Assembly (NCBI GenBank): GCA_008921705.1
Contig: VFFE01005991.1
Coordinates: 129,148-193,147 of the forward strand
Direction: 5' to 3'
From: Burhinus oedicnemus
Taxonomy: Eukaryota > Chordata > Aves > Charadriiformes > Burhinidae
Length of the DNA stretch: 64,000 nt
Position numbers and translations under genes: made by a program. Under the pieces are notes generated by a model. It saw only the letters and a list, made by a program, of their open reading frames with translations, was not told the DNA's origin and searched no databases. The number at the start of each line of letters is the position of its first letter. The first letter of the stretch is position 1. Shown piece by piece: positions 34,962 through 46,005 of this stretch.

Positions 34962-36375
34962 CAGAGAATCACTGTACATCTGCATTTCATATGTAAACTT
35001 TGAATCCCAGGAAAGAAACACATAAATACGAGTAGTTTTCTGTCTCTGCAGAGCAGACAATAAAAGCAGAGCTTATAAGGTCTTTTTCTCATAGGAGAGG
35101 CTTCATAATCTATTCCCAGCAGTAATTTGATTTAGCCAACCTCAAACGAAACAAGAAGCAGAGAAGAAATTGCAACTCAGACATGTTCTTCTCCAAGTGT
35201 TTCTCAGGATTACTCTGTTTCAACTAGTCTTGCTGAAGATTGTACCTTACATCATAAACTAGCACTTAATTTGCAAGTCTGATCCTCTATAGTCTTTCCA
35301 TTTACTCATTTTCCCTGACTTCTCAGGTATCACGTATGAGTAAAGAGTGCGGGATAAAGCAGGGGGGGAGAAAAAGAAAAGACAGACAGGAAAGAGAAAG
35401 TCAGTTTGTAAAACCTACTTTCACAAAACGTAAACATTAGCATTTTATCAGCCACATTTCAGGATTTACTGATTCATTTAGAAGCTTTTACATTAAAATG
35501 TTTTAAAAAATATAGTTTATAAAGAACATTTATAAAAATGTCTTCTTGATCAATTTTTCTGCTTTGTCCCTCAAGTCACGCATATTTTTATGGTAGACTA
35601 TTCATAGTAGAGCAAATCTTGAATCACACAGTAGAGTGAATCTTGTATTATGAATGCTTTTCTGGATTTAAGTTGTCAGTTAAGCAAAATAAGTTTTAAA
35701 TTCACACTCTGATAATGTAGAAAAAGGAACATGACCAAATAACTTTGTTGAGCCTCATATTTTTCTCTACAAGCATGGGTAATTTATTCTGCTCTGGATT
35801 AAAAGCATATCTGAGAAATTTTCACATCTGAACAAGTTACCTTGAGAAGAAAAAATGGAAGGACACAAACTGCTAATAGGTAAACGTAAACACATTTTCT
35901 TTTCTCTCTAAAACAAAAAAACATTGAAAGCTGTCTGGCTTTGTACAAAGGATAGCTTTCCTCTAGCATTCAATTCCAGTGAAGGTATAATTTTATACCT
36001 GTTAAACAGCCCTTTGTGTAGAAATGGCCATTTACTTCCATTTACTTCTTTTCCTCGACTTCCAGGTGCCAGTTGACAAAATTGTATCCCTGATCCACAT
36101 ACAAGAGAGTTTCCTGTTAATGTGAATTACATAAAGTTACATTTCAAACATGTTACAAAGCTATGCTGACTCAGGAAGTGACAGCTTTATCCACAGCCAC
36201 AGAAGGTGGTACATACCCTCCCGATCACATAAGGCGACAGTGGTCAGACATCTCTATATTCACAGGTCATATTTAAACTGAAGCACACTGTGGCTGGGCA
36301 GAAGTTAGACGGAGAGTCCCAGAGATGAAAGACTCTTGTCCATGGAAGTTAAAGCAGCTGCATAGCTTTCACCAA

Positions 36376-36963
36376 TAACAAGACTAGTGTGGCCAGCAGG
36401 AGTAGGGAAGTGATGGTGCCCCTGTACTCAGCGCTGGTGAGGCCGCAGCTTGAGTCCTGTGTTCAGTTTTGGGCGCCACAGTACAGGAGGGACATTGAGG
36501 TGCTGGACCGTGTCCAGAGAAGGGCAACAAAGCTGGTGGGGGAGGGGTCTGGAGAACATGTCTTATGAGGAGCGGCTGAAGGAATGAGGATTGTTTAGTC
36601 TGGAGAAGAGAAGGCTGAGGGGAGACCTTGTTGCTCTCTACAACTACCTGAAAGGAGGTTGTAGTGAGATGGGAGCTGGTCTCTTCTCCCAAGTAACTAG
36701 CGACAGGACAAGAGGAAACGGGTTCAAGTTGCACCAGGGGAGGTTTAGGCTGGACATTAGGAAAAAATTTTTCACTGAAAGAGTTATCAAACATTGGACC
36801 AGGCTGCCCAGGGAGGTGGTTGAGTCACCATCCCTAGATGTGTTTAGAAGTCGTGTAGATGTGGTGCTTAGAGACATGGTTTAGTGGCAGACCTGGTAGA
36901 GTAGGGTCAATGGTTGGCCTAGATGATCTCAGAGGTCTTTTCCAACCTAAATGATTCTATGAT
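36376..36963 (+). mobile_element. CR1 LINE, 5'-truncated, complete 3' end (copy C)
   Basis: About 590 bp. It starts in the RT thumb region (GTGGCCAGCAGGAGTAGGGA), runs through the ORF2 C-terminus and short 3' UTR, and ends at CCTAAATGATTCTATGATA. It is close to copy D (56.8 kb, minus strand): by eye the two differ at only a few per cent of positions over their shared length, so they belong to one subfamily. A solo LTR begins 142 bp downstream. Confidence 0.95.
36416..36884 (+). pseudogene. CR1 ORF2 C-terminal remnant, copy C
   Basis: It encodes [20 protein letters not shown], then [18 protein letters not shown] in one frame. A small insertion in a G-rich stretch near 36535-36545 moves it to the frame that reads [11 protein letters not shown]. 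That frame meets TGA at 36585-36587 and continues without another stop through [21 protein letters not shown] and [10 protein letters not shown] to the normal end RDMV at 36884. The same TGA occurs in copy D. One Tyr of the usual LEYC is Ser here. Not functional as it stands. Confidence 0.88.
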
Positions 36964-37309
36964 AGGTTCAGGCTCTGTACAGTAAAACTCTTCACCACTT
37001 TAGATACTGTGGAGTACAATGGTAGTATTTTAATATTTATGAAGAAATCAACACAATAAAGAGATTAAAATATTTTTCTAGCAGTTTACTAGGTTTTACC
37101 TATATTGTCCTAGTTTCAGCCAGGAAAGAGTTAGTTTTCTTTCTAGTGATTGCTGTGAATGTCTATATTGCATATTGTTTCAGCTGGTGCTCAGCAATGT
37201 TTATACTTTTCAAGGACTCTTTTCGGCTTTCCATAGACACGGAGAAGGAGTACAGCCAGAATAACAGAATAGCCAATGGAATATTCCATACCATAGACAT
37301 TACACTCGG

Positions 37310-37317
37310 TATATAAA
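37310..37317 (+). promoter_or_regulatory. LTR TATA box
   Basis: TATATAAA about 200 bp into the LTR, upstream of the presumed R region. Spacing to the ATTAAA signal is about 110 bp, as expected for an LTR promoter followed by R. Whether it is still active is unknown. Confidence 0.6.
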
Positions 37318-37426
37318 TGGGGGTTGGCCAGTGATCCCGATCACCACTCGGGAAGGTGCCAATTCACTGGGGGGTGAGAATCACTTATGTCATTATATTA
37401 TTATTTTCCTTTGCTGTTATTGCTCT

Positions 37427-37432
37427 ATTAAA
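37427..37432 (+). terminator. LTR polyadenylation signal
   Basis: ATTAAA followed by CTGTCTTTATCTCAACCC, a common arrangement in this type of avian LTR. Confidence 0.6.
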
Positions 37433-37807
37433 CTGTCTTTATCTCAACCCAAGAGGTTTTTTTCTCCTTTCCCCCTTCTTCTCCCTGCCCTTCTGGGGGA
37501 AAGGGGAGAACTGTGCGAGCAGCTGCGTGGTCCTAGCTGCTGGCTGGGGTTAAACCACAACACATATCAACACCCACTAATTTCTATATTTTACAAACAT
37601 CAGTATTTACCCAGCATCATAAGAATAATTCAGTGTTTGTGATCTCATGAGCTGCATTTAGCTGATGTTACACAAGTTATAGTAAATCCTCTACACCACC
37701 ACCCAGCGAGACATAGTAGGTCCTGAATTTTCCTAACCTGCTATCAGAAGTAGTTGTGTAGCATACCTTCAGTCATGTTTGACATTTTAACAAGTTGTCT
37801 GCTACAG

Positions 37808-37943
37808 GCACGTAACACTAGAGCAACAGGACTAGTAAGAAGGCAGAACACACCCATATCAGTCTTCATTATACTTAAAGCACAGGTAGCAAAGCCAGAG
37901 GTAGCAGCTTCCTCTACTCAGACACAGCACACAGATACCCATG
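37808..37943 (+). other. candidate 136 nt exon downstream of the LTR
   Basis: The preceding bases end GTTGTCTGCTACAG, and the segment ends ACCCATG|GTAAGTTTTC. One frame is open for 45 codons plus one base (ARNTRATGLVRRQNTPISVF and onward). It lies 246 bp past the solo LTR on the same strand, so an LTR-started transcript could include it. The peptide is not recognised. Confidence 0.15.
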
Positions 37944-38258
37944 GTAAGTTTTCTCCTTACTACTACTGCCAGGGACTACAGTTTGTTTCTGGGACAATCC
38001 ATAGGTTTTAAATGGCTGTAGATTACGTGACTTGCACCAAATGCTTTTTCCTGCTATCATCTCTCTTGCACTGTAACCCCCTCCAGGCACAGGACCACAT
38101 TCACATTTACCACATCACGTATGAGGAATCAGCATCTACTACCATTACCACAGCAATTCATCCAAACCTCACTTCAGCATAAGAGATCTGCGAGGAAAGA
38201 AACAACTATAACAAGACAATAAATGACAATACCACAACACAAAATAACACTTACTTAC

Positions 38259-38418
38259 AACGGGATCCACAGGCTGCTCTTCTTTCATGCTCAAATTGCA
38301 ACGTAAGCCTCTGCCAGGGCTGCTGCAGCAGCTCTGCCATCAGTAATCTCATGCATCTTTTTAAATCAGCAAGTTCGTCTCTCTGAGGGTGAAAGATGTC
38401 TCCAAATATGCAAGCCAT
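38259..38418 (-). other. candidate first coding exon (160 nt)
   Basis: On the minus strand, GGCAACATGG gives an ATG with A at -3 and G at +4. The frame then runs 53 codons plus one base to CCCGTT|GTAAGTAAG, a strong donor. The peptide starts MACIFGDIFHPQRDELADLK and continues with Leu-rich, Glu/Arg-rich helix-like sequence (RLLMAELLQQ, LQFEHERR). A stop (TGA) lies ten codons upstream of the ATG; possible acceptors also lie just upstream (GACCTAG, GGTTCAG). The exon is GC-richer than its 3' flank. I do not recognise the protein. It is the most protein-like host segment here but has no identified partner exons. Confidence 0.25.
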
Positions 38419-39480
38419 GTTGCCTATCCTGAACCATTGCCTAGGTCAGGGCTCCAGGTCAGCAACACCCTTAGTCACTCAAGTTTTAATTTTTCCTTAG
38501 AGAAGCCAAAAGCCCCCACACTCTTTCCCCAGCAGGTTTCCTACAGAGGCAGGTGAGCAGCAGCACCCAGCCTGCCCTGCCCGGCTCCCAGGTGTTCCCC
38601 ATCTCTCTCTGCACAGCCCCCGGCAGCCCTCCCACGGCTACTCCCGAGGCACAGCTGAGGCTGGCCAGCAGCTTGGCCAGAAGTCAAAGAGGTAATAAAG
38701 GTCAACAACAACTTCATCTGGGCTCTTTTGGCAAGGTGCATAGCAGGCCTCCCTCTACACATGTTCAAATATTTAAACACACCGCTAGCATACCTGGGTA
38801 GCAAGGTCAGTAATTTACTGAGACTGAAGTTCTGGCTATCAAGGTGCGGAGAGGAAAATGTTTTCATCATGGAGACAAGGATTTTAGTTTTGAATAGGTG
38901 ACTTATCCTTCAAGGTTACACATTGCTGTTATAGTGCAAACAGGAAAGAAACATCCTATATCTCAATAATAATATTTTATTAATGATATTAACAGAGACC
39001 ATCAAAGCCTTCTTTCATAGAGGCTTGGTATATCCTTACCACCCAAACAGGCAGGAAAAGCTGTCTCTGTGAGGAGAAGGTATTAGATATGCTCAGCCCC
39101 CTTTCACCAAAAGATAAAATGGGTTTATATTAAAACCTCCATCTCAATAGACGTCCTGGAAAAGAAACTATAAAGCTAAACTTTGATAAGTCTCACTGAT
39201 TGTTTGTGTTTTCAGCAAATCTTGGATGTAGAAACAACTCCCTGAAGACAAGACCTGTTCACAGCAAAAAGGAAACAAGAACCAGCAAGAACTTATCTGC
39301 TTGTTTTAGTGATTACTCACACCTGTGAGTCTGCTGTGGCCAGACACCTCAGGGCAGGTTATTCTTACACAACATCATCCTCATCAGGGCTGAGGAGAAC
39401 AGAGCAGTTCTTACCATTTACTCTCTACTGCACTCCTAATTAGAGATAACCACACCAGCTGCATGGGATTCACTCATAGC

Positions 39481-39542
39481 AAATGAATAAATAAAGTCAA
39501 TAAGTAAAAAATGGTATAAATAAATAAATAATCAAAAATAAT
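39481..39542. repeat. AATAAATA-type low-complexity tract
   Basis: Degenerate AAAT/AATA repeats, including three consecutive AAAT units, over about 60 bp. Confidence 0.75.
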
Positions 39543-42500
39543 ACATTCAGACCCAACTGTGGATGATTTAGTATACAATTTTACAAACACCAAAAATATT
39601 TTCACCAAAACAAACAATTTAAATAAAACTTACATTTTAAATCATACACGTCTGCTACATCCATGGAGTTCGGGATAAATTTCAAAGGGAATATATGTAC
39701 CTATAGGCACCGTTTATTTTTCTCTTTATTATTAATTAATTAACAAAGTTAATCTATTCCTCACTTCTGGATTCATACTCACAAATTTAAATGATATATT
39801 TAAGATACTCTTGCTCATCAGAAACAAGCAGGATTAAAAGATTTTTCCTGCAGATAAACCAACATGAAATATATTATGGGGTTTTTAAAATTTATATACA
39901 AATATTTGTCCAAAGACAACAGAGTAAACCCAAACCTTACTTAGGTTTTCTGACATGATGGAGACTGCCATCCAAAAGTTCATTACAAAACCTGCCTCTT
40001 CTCCCAGCAGATTTTATTAATGGCTCGGCATAGCTCTGACATCTGCTCGGTTATGGATTAATTTAAAAAACCAGTCCCACAGAGCGCTCTAGAAATGAGC
40101 ATAAAAAAGGCCAGCCTAACAGTAACTTCTTCCATGGGAAAGAGGCATTGCATGTAACTGCAATGTTTCTTCATAAAATACAGCTTTATTTCATATTTAC
40201 TTGCACTTGCATCAATTATTAAGCAAAATTTTCACATACGGTTTATCTGTCAAAGTAGAAAAGCCGCCAATCAAACGCATGAAGCCAACTGTATATTCAA
40301 GCAGAGACACCCTTACCACAGAGAGAAGCTGCTTGTTTAAATACAGGCTTTGGCACAAGCAATCTTTATGATCTGAGACATGACAGAAAGGGACCACAGT
40401 AATACAAAACAGATCTCATCTAACTTCAGCTTTCAGAGCCCCAAATGCATGCCCCACCAGACAGAGGTGGGGTGAAAAAAAGTCTCCATCATGCGCAGGT
40501 TATTAAAGGGAGCAGCACAACAGCCTTTGGCAGAGGCTTCCTCAAACCTCAAGACAGTCTGTAAAAATTACTGGTGGTTTTAAGGGTTTTTATCTGATTG
40601 TTTTCCATATTTTCAGAAAACCAAAGCTATAAATAATGTTTTGTTGGGAAAAATGATAAAACCATTCCTAAGCCTACTGTTCTGACCTGCCCAGTCTCAG
40701 AAATCATACTATCAAGTATGTTTAGAATGACACTTTTTTTCTCACTGTCTATCGTTTATTGTTACACAGTATGATATCTGGGGACTTCAGTGCTATTACA
40801 CCCTTCAATCCTTTAAAAAAAAAAGGATTAATTAATTTTTAAAGTTCCAGTCAAGGACATTTTTGTCACAGTCTGCAAAAGAACTTGCTTCCTGCTTCCT
40901 GGTTCAAATCACCAGATCGTACCACCCACCACGGGACAGAGAAGGTCGGAAGCACAAGCAAAACCAGTATAGAAAATAAAAAACAAAGATATGAGGACTT
41001 TTAAGATACTGCCCAAGTAATGAGTCTGTTAGGCTCTGTAAACCTGGGAGATTCTTACAGAAAATTCTGCCACTGAGTTTGCTGGAGTAAGGAATTCCAT
41101 TTTTATTCTTCTATTCTTTGCCTTGATGATTAAAGAGATCCAACAATTAACGATTATTTGTGTGCTGCCCATCAAACAAGTTACATGGATCAAAGATGAG
41201 CTAATATTTCATACGCTAAAAGTGCACAACAGAGATGGGAGAAGTAAAGTAATAAGGAGCAAAGATATTAGCATGTAAATAAACCATCATCATTTGGGAT
41301 TAATTTATTTATGTACTTTAATTTACTTGAGTTGCACCAGAATTCCAGAAAATTCTACTTTAGAAATGCAAACTAACATCTTGGTTGTAGTCATAATTCA
41401 ATCTCCAAAAATTAATACAAATTTCAAATTGATGTTTGTATTTTCAGACTTTAGATACAAGTATTGCAATGAATTTGTTCTTCATAGCTGTTCTAATATT
41501 TGACCATTTTTTAATATGAGTTGAATAATTTTGGCACAGGACTTTTCAGCTGGGCTGCTTTCACTCAAAGTCGTTAGTGTTACTTAAATGGCTGACCCAT
41601 ATTTATCACGTACATAACTGTTAATGTTGCAAATAGTACAACTGAACATTACTAACATGACTGGTTACAAAATCTGTAGGTCAATTAGTCTTTATATATT
41701 TTAAAGCCATTAAGCATTCCTACATTGAAACTAGATGGTACCATTTATAAACTAAATAGCTCTTTCATCTGTACTTCCCATGTTAGCTCAGTAAATTAAT
41801 GCTTTCAGCACAATTTAAAATGTAAATTAATCTGGAAGCACATAGTCCTGCTGAAAATGAAGTAATATATTAAATGGATGTTTTGTTCTCCGAGGAATCA
41901 AATTTTGAAACTGCTGTTTTGAAAAAGTTCAGGCAACATTTTTTTTGTCACTTCTGACAGAATAAACAAACATAGTCGTGCTTTTCAGAAACTATTTTCC
42001 AGCATTTGGTGTTTACGTGGACCTCCTGATAAAAAGCAGGGAAATGTTAAGAGCGCTGAAATGGCTTACGTTACATTTCAGTGTTATAATACTATTTTTT
42101 TGCACAATTTTTCTATCAAGTAAGAACAGAGAAAGCCCATTCATGTCAGAAGATAAGAACATTAAACAAGTCATGTTTTTCTTTATAAAAATATGGACTA
42201 TTTAACAAAACAGTAGATGTAAAGTACAACATTTGCTTCATATACTAACTTTACCTAAAATCTGGAAACACTGAGATGTAATACACTCAGAAATAAAACC
42301 TCTGGAAACAGAAATATAGCCTGGAAATAAGAATTTATGAATGTAAGTATCTTTGTAATAATAATAGTTTAAAAGAATGAGCTGAAGCAGAGAGAAGTGT
42401 AGATGCAGTGATGTTTAGGATGCCTTAAACACACAGACTCAGCAATCATAATAGGCAAGGTAAGGTTTGCAAAGCTTTTCTGATTTGAGATGCCACTCTG

Positions 42501-45500
42501 CTCCCCAGTTAGAAGCAGGGAGAAGTAAGAACCTACGCTCTCGCACTATCAACATGCAATACATTGTTTGTTGATAGTTGTGTACCTGAAGTTGTACAGC
42601 TAGTAAATATACCATTGCAACAGCACAGGAAGAGAGAGCATGCGCATACTTATAACAATGTTTTACATCACAGAATTTTTTTATGCCTGAAGTCAATGGG
42701 TTTGCCTTCATCCGTGTCTGTAATGAATGTATAAATTTGAAGTTCTTGTATTAAACTTTCAAAAACAGGAGAATATTTTTTAAAGTAATTTAGATTACCC
42801 CAATAGGACAAGTTATAGAATGTTTAACCACGTAGAAGATTTACCATGAAAATATAAGTAAGCAGAAACATACGAAAGTGCTTTGCTTTAAATGTAACAT
42901 TTGATAACAAGAGCTGCAATTACTAATGAAAGGACATCAAAGACAAAATGTGTACACTCCAAAAGAGTTTAAATGCAAATTACTCCTTCAAAAAGACACC
43001 ACTTCATGCAATGTAATTAGATTCCTACCAATTATAGCATTAGAAGCATAATAGTAAAATACAAAACATAAGTAGGAATAGGAACACACAGGACACAATA
43101 GGAACTCGTATTCTACTCTTTTTCAAAAATTCCCTTCCCTATTTTGATTTATGGAAATCAGTTAACAGGCAAACAGAACAAAATGGCAAGCCAGGGCTAT
43201 AAGACTGAGATTTTCTTCTTCATTTCGTCTCTTTGGTTCTGTGCTATTATCTTCCCGATACCAACACCTATTCCTCCATGTTTTTCTCTTCCAGCCCTTG
43301 CTCTTTCTCAGGCCCATCTTCCTCTTCTCTAGCTAGATCTGCCTCTTTATCTAGCCCAGAAAGCCTTCCATAAATTAAACAATGGTGTTTGGCTTATGTA
43401 TGACATGCCCTTCACCGCAGATTTGACAGTTTTAAATAAACTGCAGAGGGAATCCTGGCAGAACTTTCCTCTAGTGGGTATGGGGGAGAATGGGCCAATA
43501 TAAATGCAAATAAATGAAGCCTGAGCCTTTGGACCCTCTACTACAACATTTTTTCCATTCATAGGCCAAATGTAAGACAACTTTGATTAATGATTTTGCT
43601 TCTGCATATGTCACATTAAACTTCCCTTCAATTAAAAATAGCGTTTGAAGTTTGTGGCTTGACAGTACAGTAAATCTGGCTTTAAAGCTGACGGTGCTGG
43701 ATCAAAATCAATACAGTCATACAAGATAAAGTGCTGATCCAGCACAGGCTCAGCCTGCTCATTCAAATTCATTTTGAAGCGTTCATATAGTAATTTTATA
43801 CTAACCACCTTTCTGCTGAATAAGATGTCTTGGTAACACTCTTCTACAAGGAGACATCACAGAATGAATCTCACTACTAACCAAGGCGACATAAATTCCA
43901 CATCACATATCCCTTGTTTTATAATCTGCCAGACAGATTATTTCATTTCCCCATCACACCTAGATCAACTTTGTATAGTAGTGCACTATTAAATTACAAT
44001 GGAGCAGCCTGTTCCCAGGTTAGACAGAAACACAGATGCTTCTTGGGTAAAAAAGCAGCAGCCAGGTCTTTAGGGACCAGGAGTGCAAAGGAGCTGTGAC
44101 TGTGGGTTAGAAGTGCAGCTGGTTACAGGAGCTGGATGAACTGCTAATTGTCTCTGATTACAGACAGTTCCCTTGTTAGGTAAATACCTGTTACTGGTAA
44201 CTTTGCTATTGCCTGCCCTGGAGGAGCTGAGCTGTTGCTATCAAATCCAAATCTTGGCATACCTTGATTTCTCCCTCTGGAGATGGGCTGAAGGGTTGCA
44301 TGCTTCCAAGTCAGACAAGGACAAATGAGCCAAACTGTTCTTTGTACGAGTTCGAGAAATATTGACCTAAAAGGTGTATCTACAAAGACCCCAAGAGGAC
44401 ACTAGGTTTACACTGCCCCAGGAGAAAAAAGGGGAGATAGGAAAGAGTCCAAATCTGCACAAAAGGGTCTGTGGGCTCCAGTAGGCTCCTGGTGCGCTTG
44501 GCTACCGGCTGCTGCAATAGCAGTGCCTTTTGGGAGGAATGAAAAAAATCCTGGTGGGCTCCAGGCACATGACAGTGCTGCCCATGAGAGCCTTGCCTGA
44601 AGCTGAGCTATCTCCCTAGGTGTGAGAAACCCCTGGATGTGAGAGGAGCCCGTGCCCAGGCAGCAGGACAGAGGAGTGCACATCCCTGTTCACAGTGCAG
44701 ACTGAGCCTCAAAAACTCCCGTTACAATTTTGTTGACTTCTCTGGAGCCATTCACTGGTGTCTACTGTGGAAAAGTGTTACCAAGTATACTCAGCTGAAA
44801 ACATTCACAATTAGGTCCACAAAAATAAACAAGAAACCCAGTAGCAACCTAAAAATTACATTTATTTGGGAAAAAAAGTGAATCAAATTTTAAGTGTCAG
44901 AATATGAAACATCATTCTGAGAGTGACAACAGTGTGGAAACAAGATCGTAACAAGTATGAATTTTGCTTTTAAATTGTTCTGTATTGCCTCAGCTTATAA
45001 ACACTGAGAATCTACAGCTTGGCAACATAATTCAGTTTTATCTAATACGTTTTTTCCATTATCTGTCTCCAAATAAATATCCCAAATAATGTGTAAGCAG
45101 TTTTACCTAGAATAAAAGTCTGTAACAGTGTTACAACATAATAGTGGCATTCCGTAAATGCAGCCAGAAAACAGAATATGATTCAGTCAGAATTAATATC
45201 CTAAATTGATGCACAATGAAAACACATTTTCCATCAAACCTATTAATGCAGCATGTTTTCTTCAGTGCACCAAGGCAGCAGAGCTAGCTGGGACCCTGTG
45301 GGAAAGAGCCCACAAAGCCATTACAGATTTCTTGCCTATGCATATTCTGGCACAAGGAATTAAAACTGGAATTGACTTATCATTTTGTTCCTTCAAATTT
45401 TATTTTTTTTTTTAATTCTTCTATTATAAAGTTGGTCAGATGCCTTCAAAATTTGCAGCCTCTGCTTCGCTGACTTCCACCTTCTTTCCCTGACTAGGCA

Positions 45501-45910
45501 GAAGAGAGAGGGTGGCCTCTGAAGCGGGTCAGACCTGGGGAAGGGCTGGTAGGGATTTGGAGTTGGTGAAATGCAACAGGCTCTACAAACATTCAGGCTT
45601 GACCAGTGGGAAATCCCAGTGTATAATTAGAGAGCTCCAGTCCCTCTTCCTAGTTCAGCTATTTAAAAAAAAACCCTAAACTCTTTGAAAACCTGTTTTG
45701 CATTTAGTGTCAACAAAGAGGTGGTTTATTTCCAGGACAGAAAGCGGGCCCTTCACCAATTTATAAACAGAGATAAGTAAAGAAGCAGCAATCTAGATCA
45801 TCATACGCTTGTGGGGTTGGTGTTAAGATCCAGCCTTCGGAGAAAATTCACACATGGATTTCAGAAATTCCTACAGTTTGTGGTTTAGGCCTCTCTTTAA
45901 TCCCCACATC

Positions 45911-46005
45911 TTAGAATCATAGAATAGTTTGGGTTGGAAGGGACCTTTAAAGGTCATCTAGTCCATCCTCCCCTGCAATGAGCAGGGGACATCTTCAACT
46001 AGATC
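45911..46005 (-). mobile_element. CR1 LINE 3' tail
   Basis: The plus strand reads TTAGAATCATAGAATAGTTT, then GGGTTGGAAGGGACCTTTAA, then 'ggtcatctagtccatcc' and a GCAATGAGCAGGGGACATCT block. This is the reverse complement of the CR1 3' UTR with two octamers. It is about 95 bp, noncoding, and better preserved than the tail at 18830. Confidence 0.9.

Larger units (their letters stand above)
18926..36375. other. unique AT-rich DNA, no gene recognised
   Basis: Seventeen kilobases without a recognisable gene or dispersed repeat. It contains several pure G runs, a T/C homopolymer junction at 20333-20352, a direct repeat of TTCTCTTTATTGCAA (34508-34522 and 34526-34540), and many uninformative short frames. 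Segments listed separately are a frame with a signal-peptide-like start (24242-24529), a splice-bounded 66 nt segment (31218-31283), and two protein-like minus-strand frames (29265-29610). Confidence 0.5.
37106..37562 (+). mobile_element. solo LTR of an avian endogenous retrovirus
   Basis: This 457 bp block begins TGTCCTAGTTTCAGCCAGGA and ends GGGTTAAACCACAACA, so it has TGT...ACA termini. It contains a TATA box (TATATAAA, 37310-37317), an ATTAAA poly(A) signal at 37427-37432 followed by a T/C-rich stretch, and a G-rich 3' part. The flanks TATAT (37101-37105) and CATAT (37563-37567) match at 4 of 5 positions, consistent with a worn 5 bp target duplication. No gag, pol or env and no second LTR is present, so it is a solo LTR left by LTR-LTR recombination. 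The family is not assigned; a 5 bp duplication fits ERVL-type or related elements. Confidence 0.85.
37563..45910. other. unique AT-rich DNA, no gene recognised
   Basis: No recognised gene. Two splice-bounded open segments are listed separately (37808-37943 plus; 38259-38418 minus). A GC-richer patch lies at about 38540-38690. AATAAATAA-type low-complexity sequence occupies 39481-39542. A GC-richer patch at 44460-44700 has a 91-codon minus-strand frame with no motif. Confidence 0.5.

Noticed and set aside
36384..36877. Minus-strand frames over copy C
   Set aside because: Antisense translations of CR1 ORF2 and its 3' UTR.
38541..38870. 109-codon minus-strand frame in a GC-rich patch
   Set aside because: No start context, motif or splice support; the length is within chance for GC-rich sequence.
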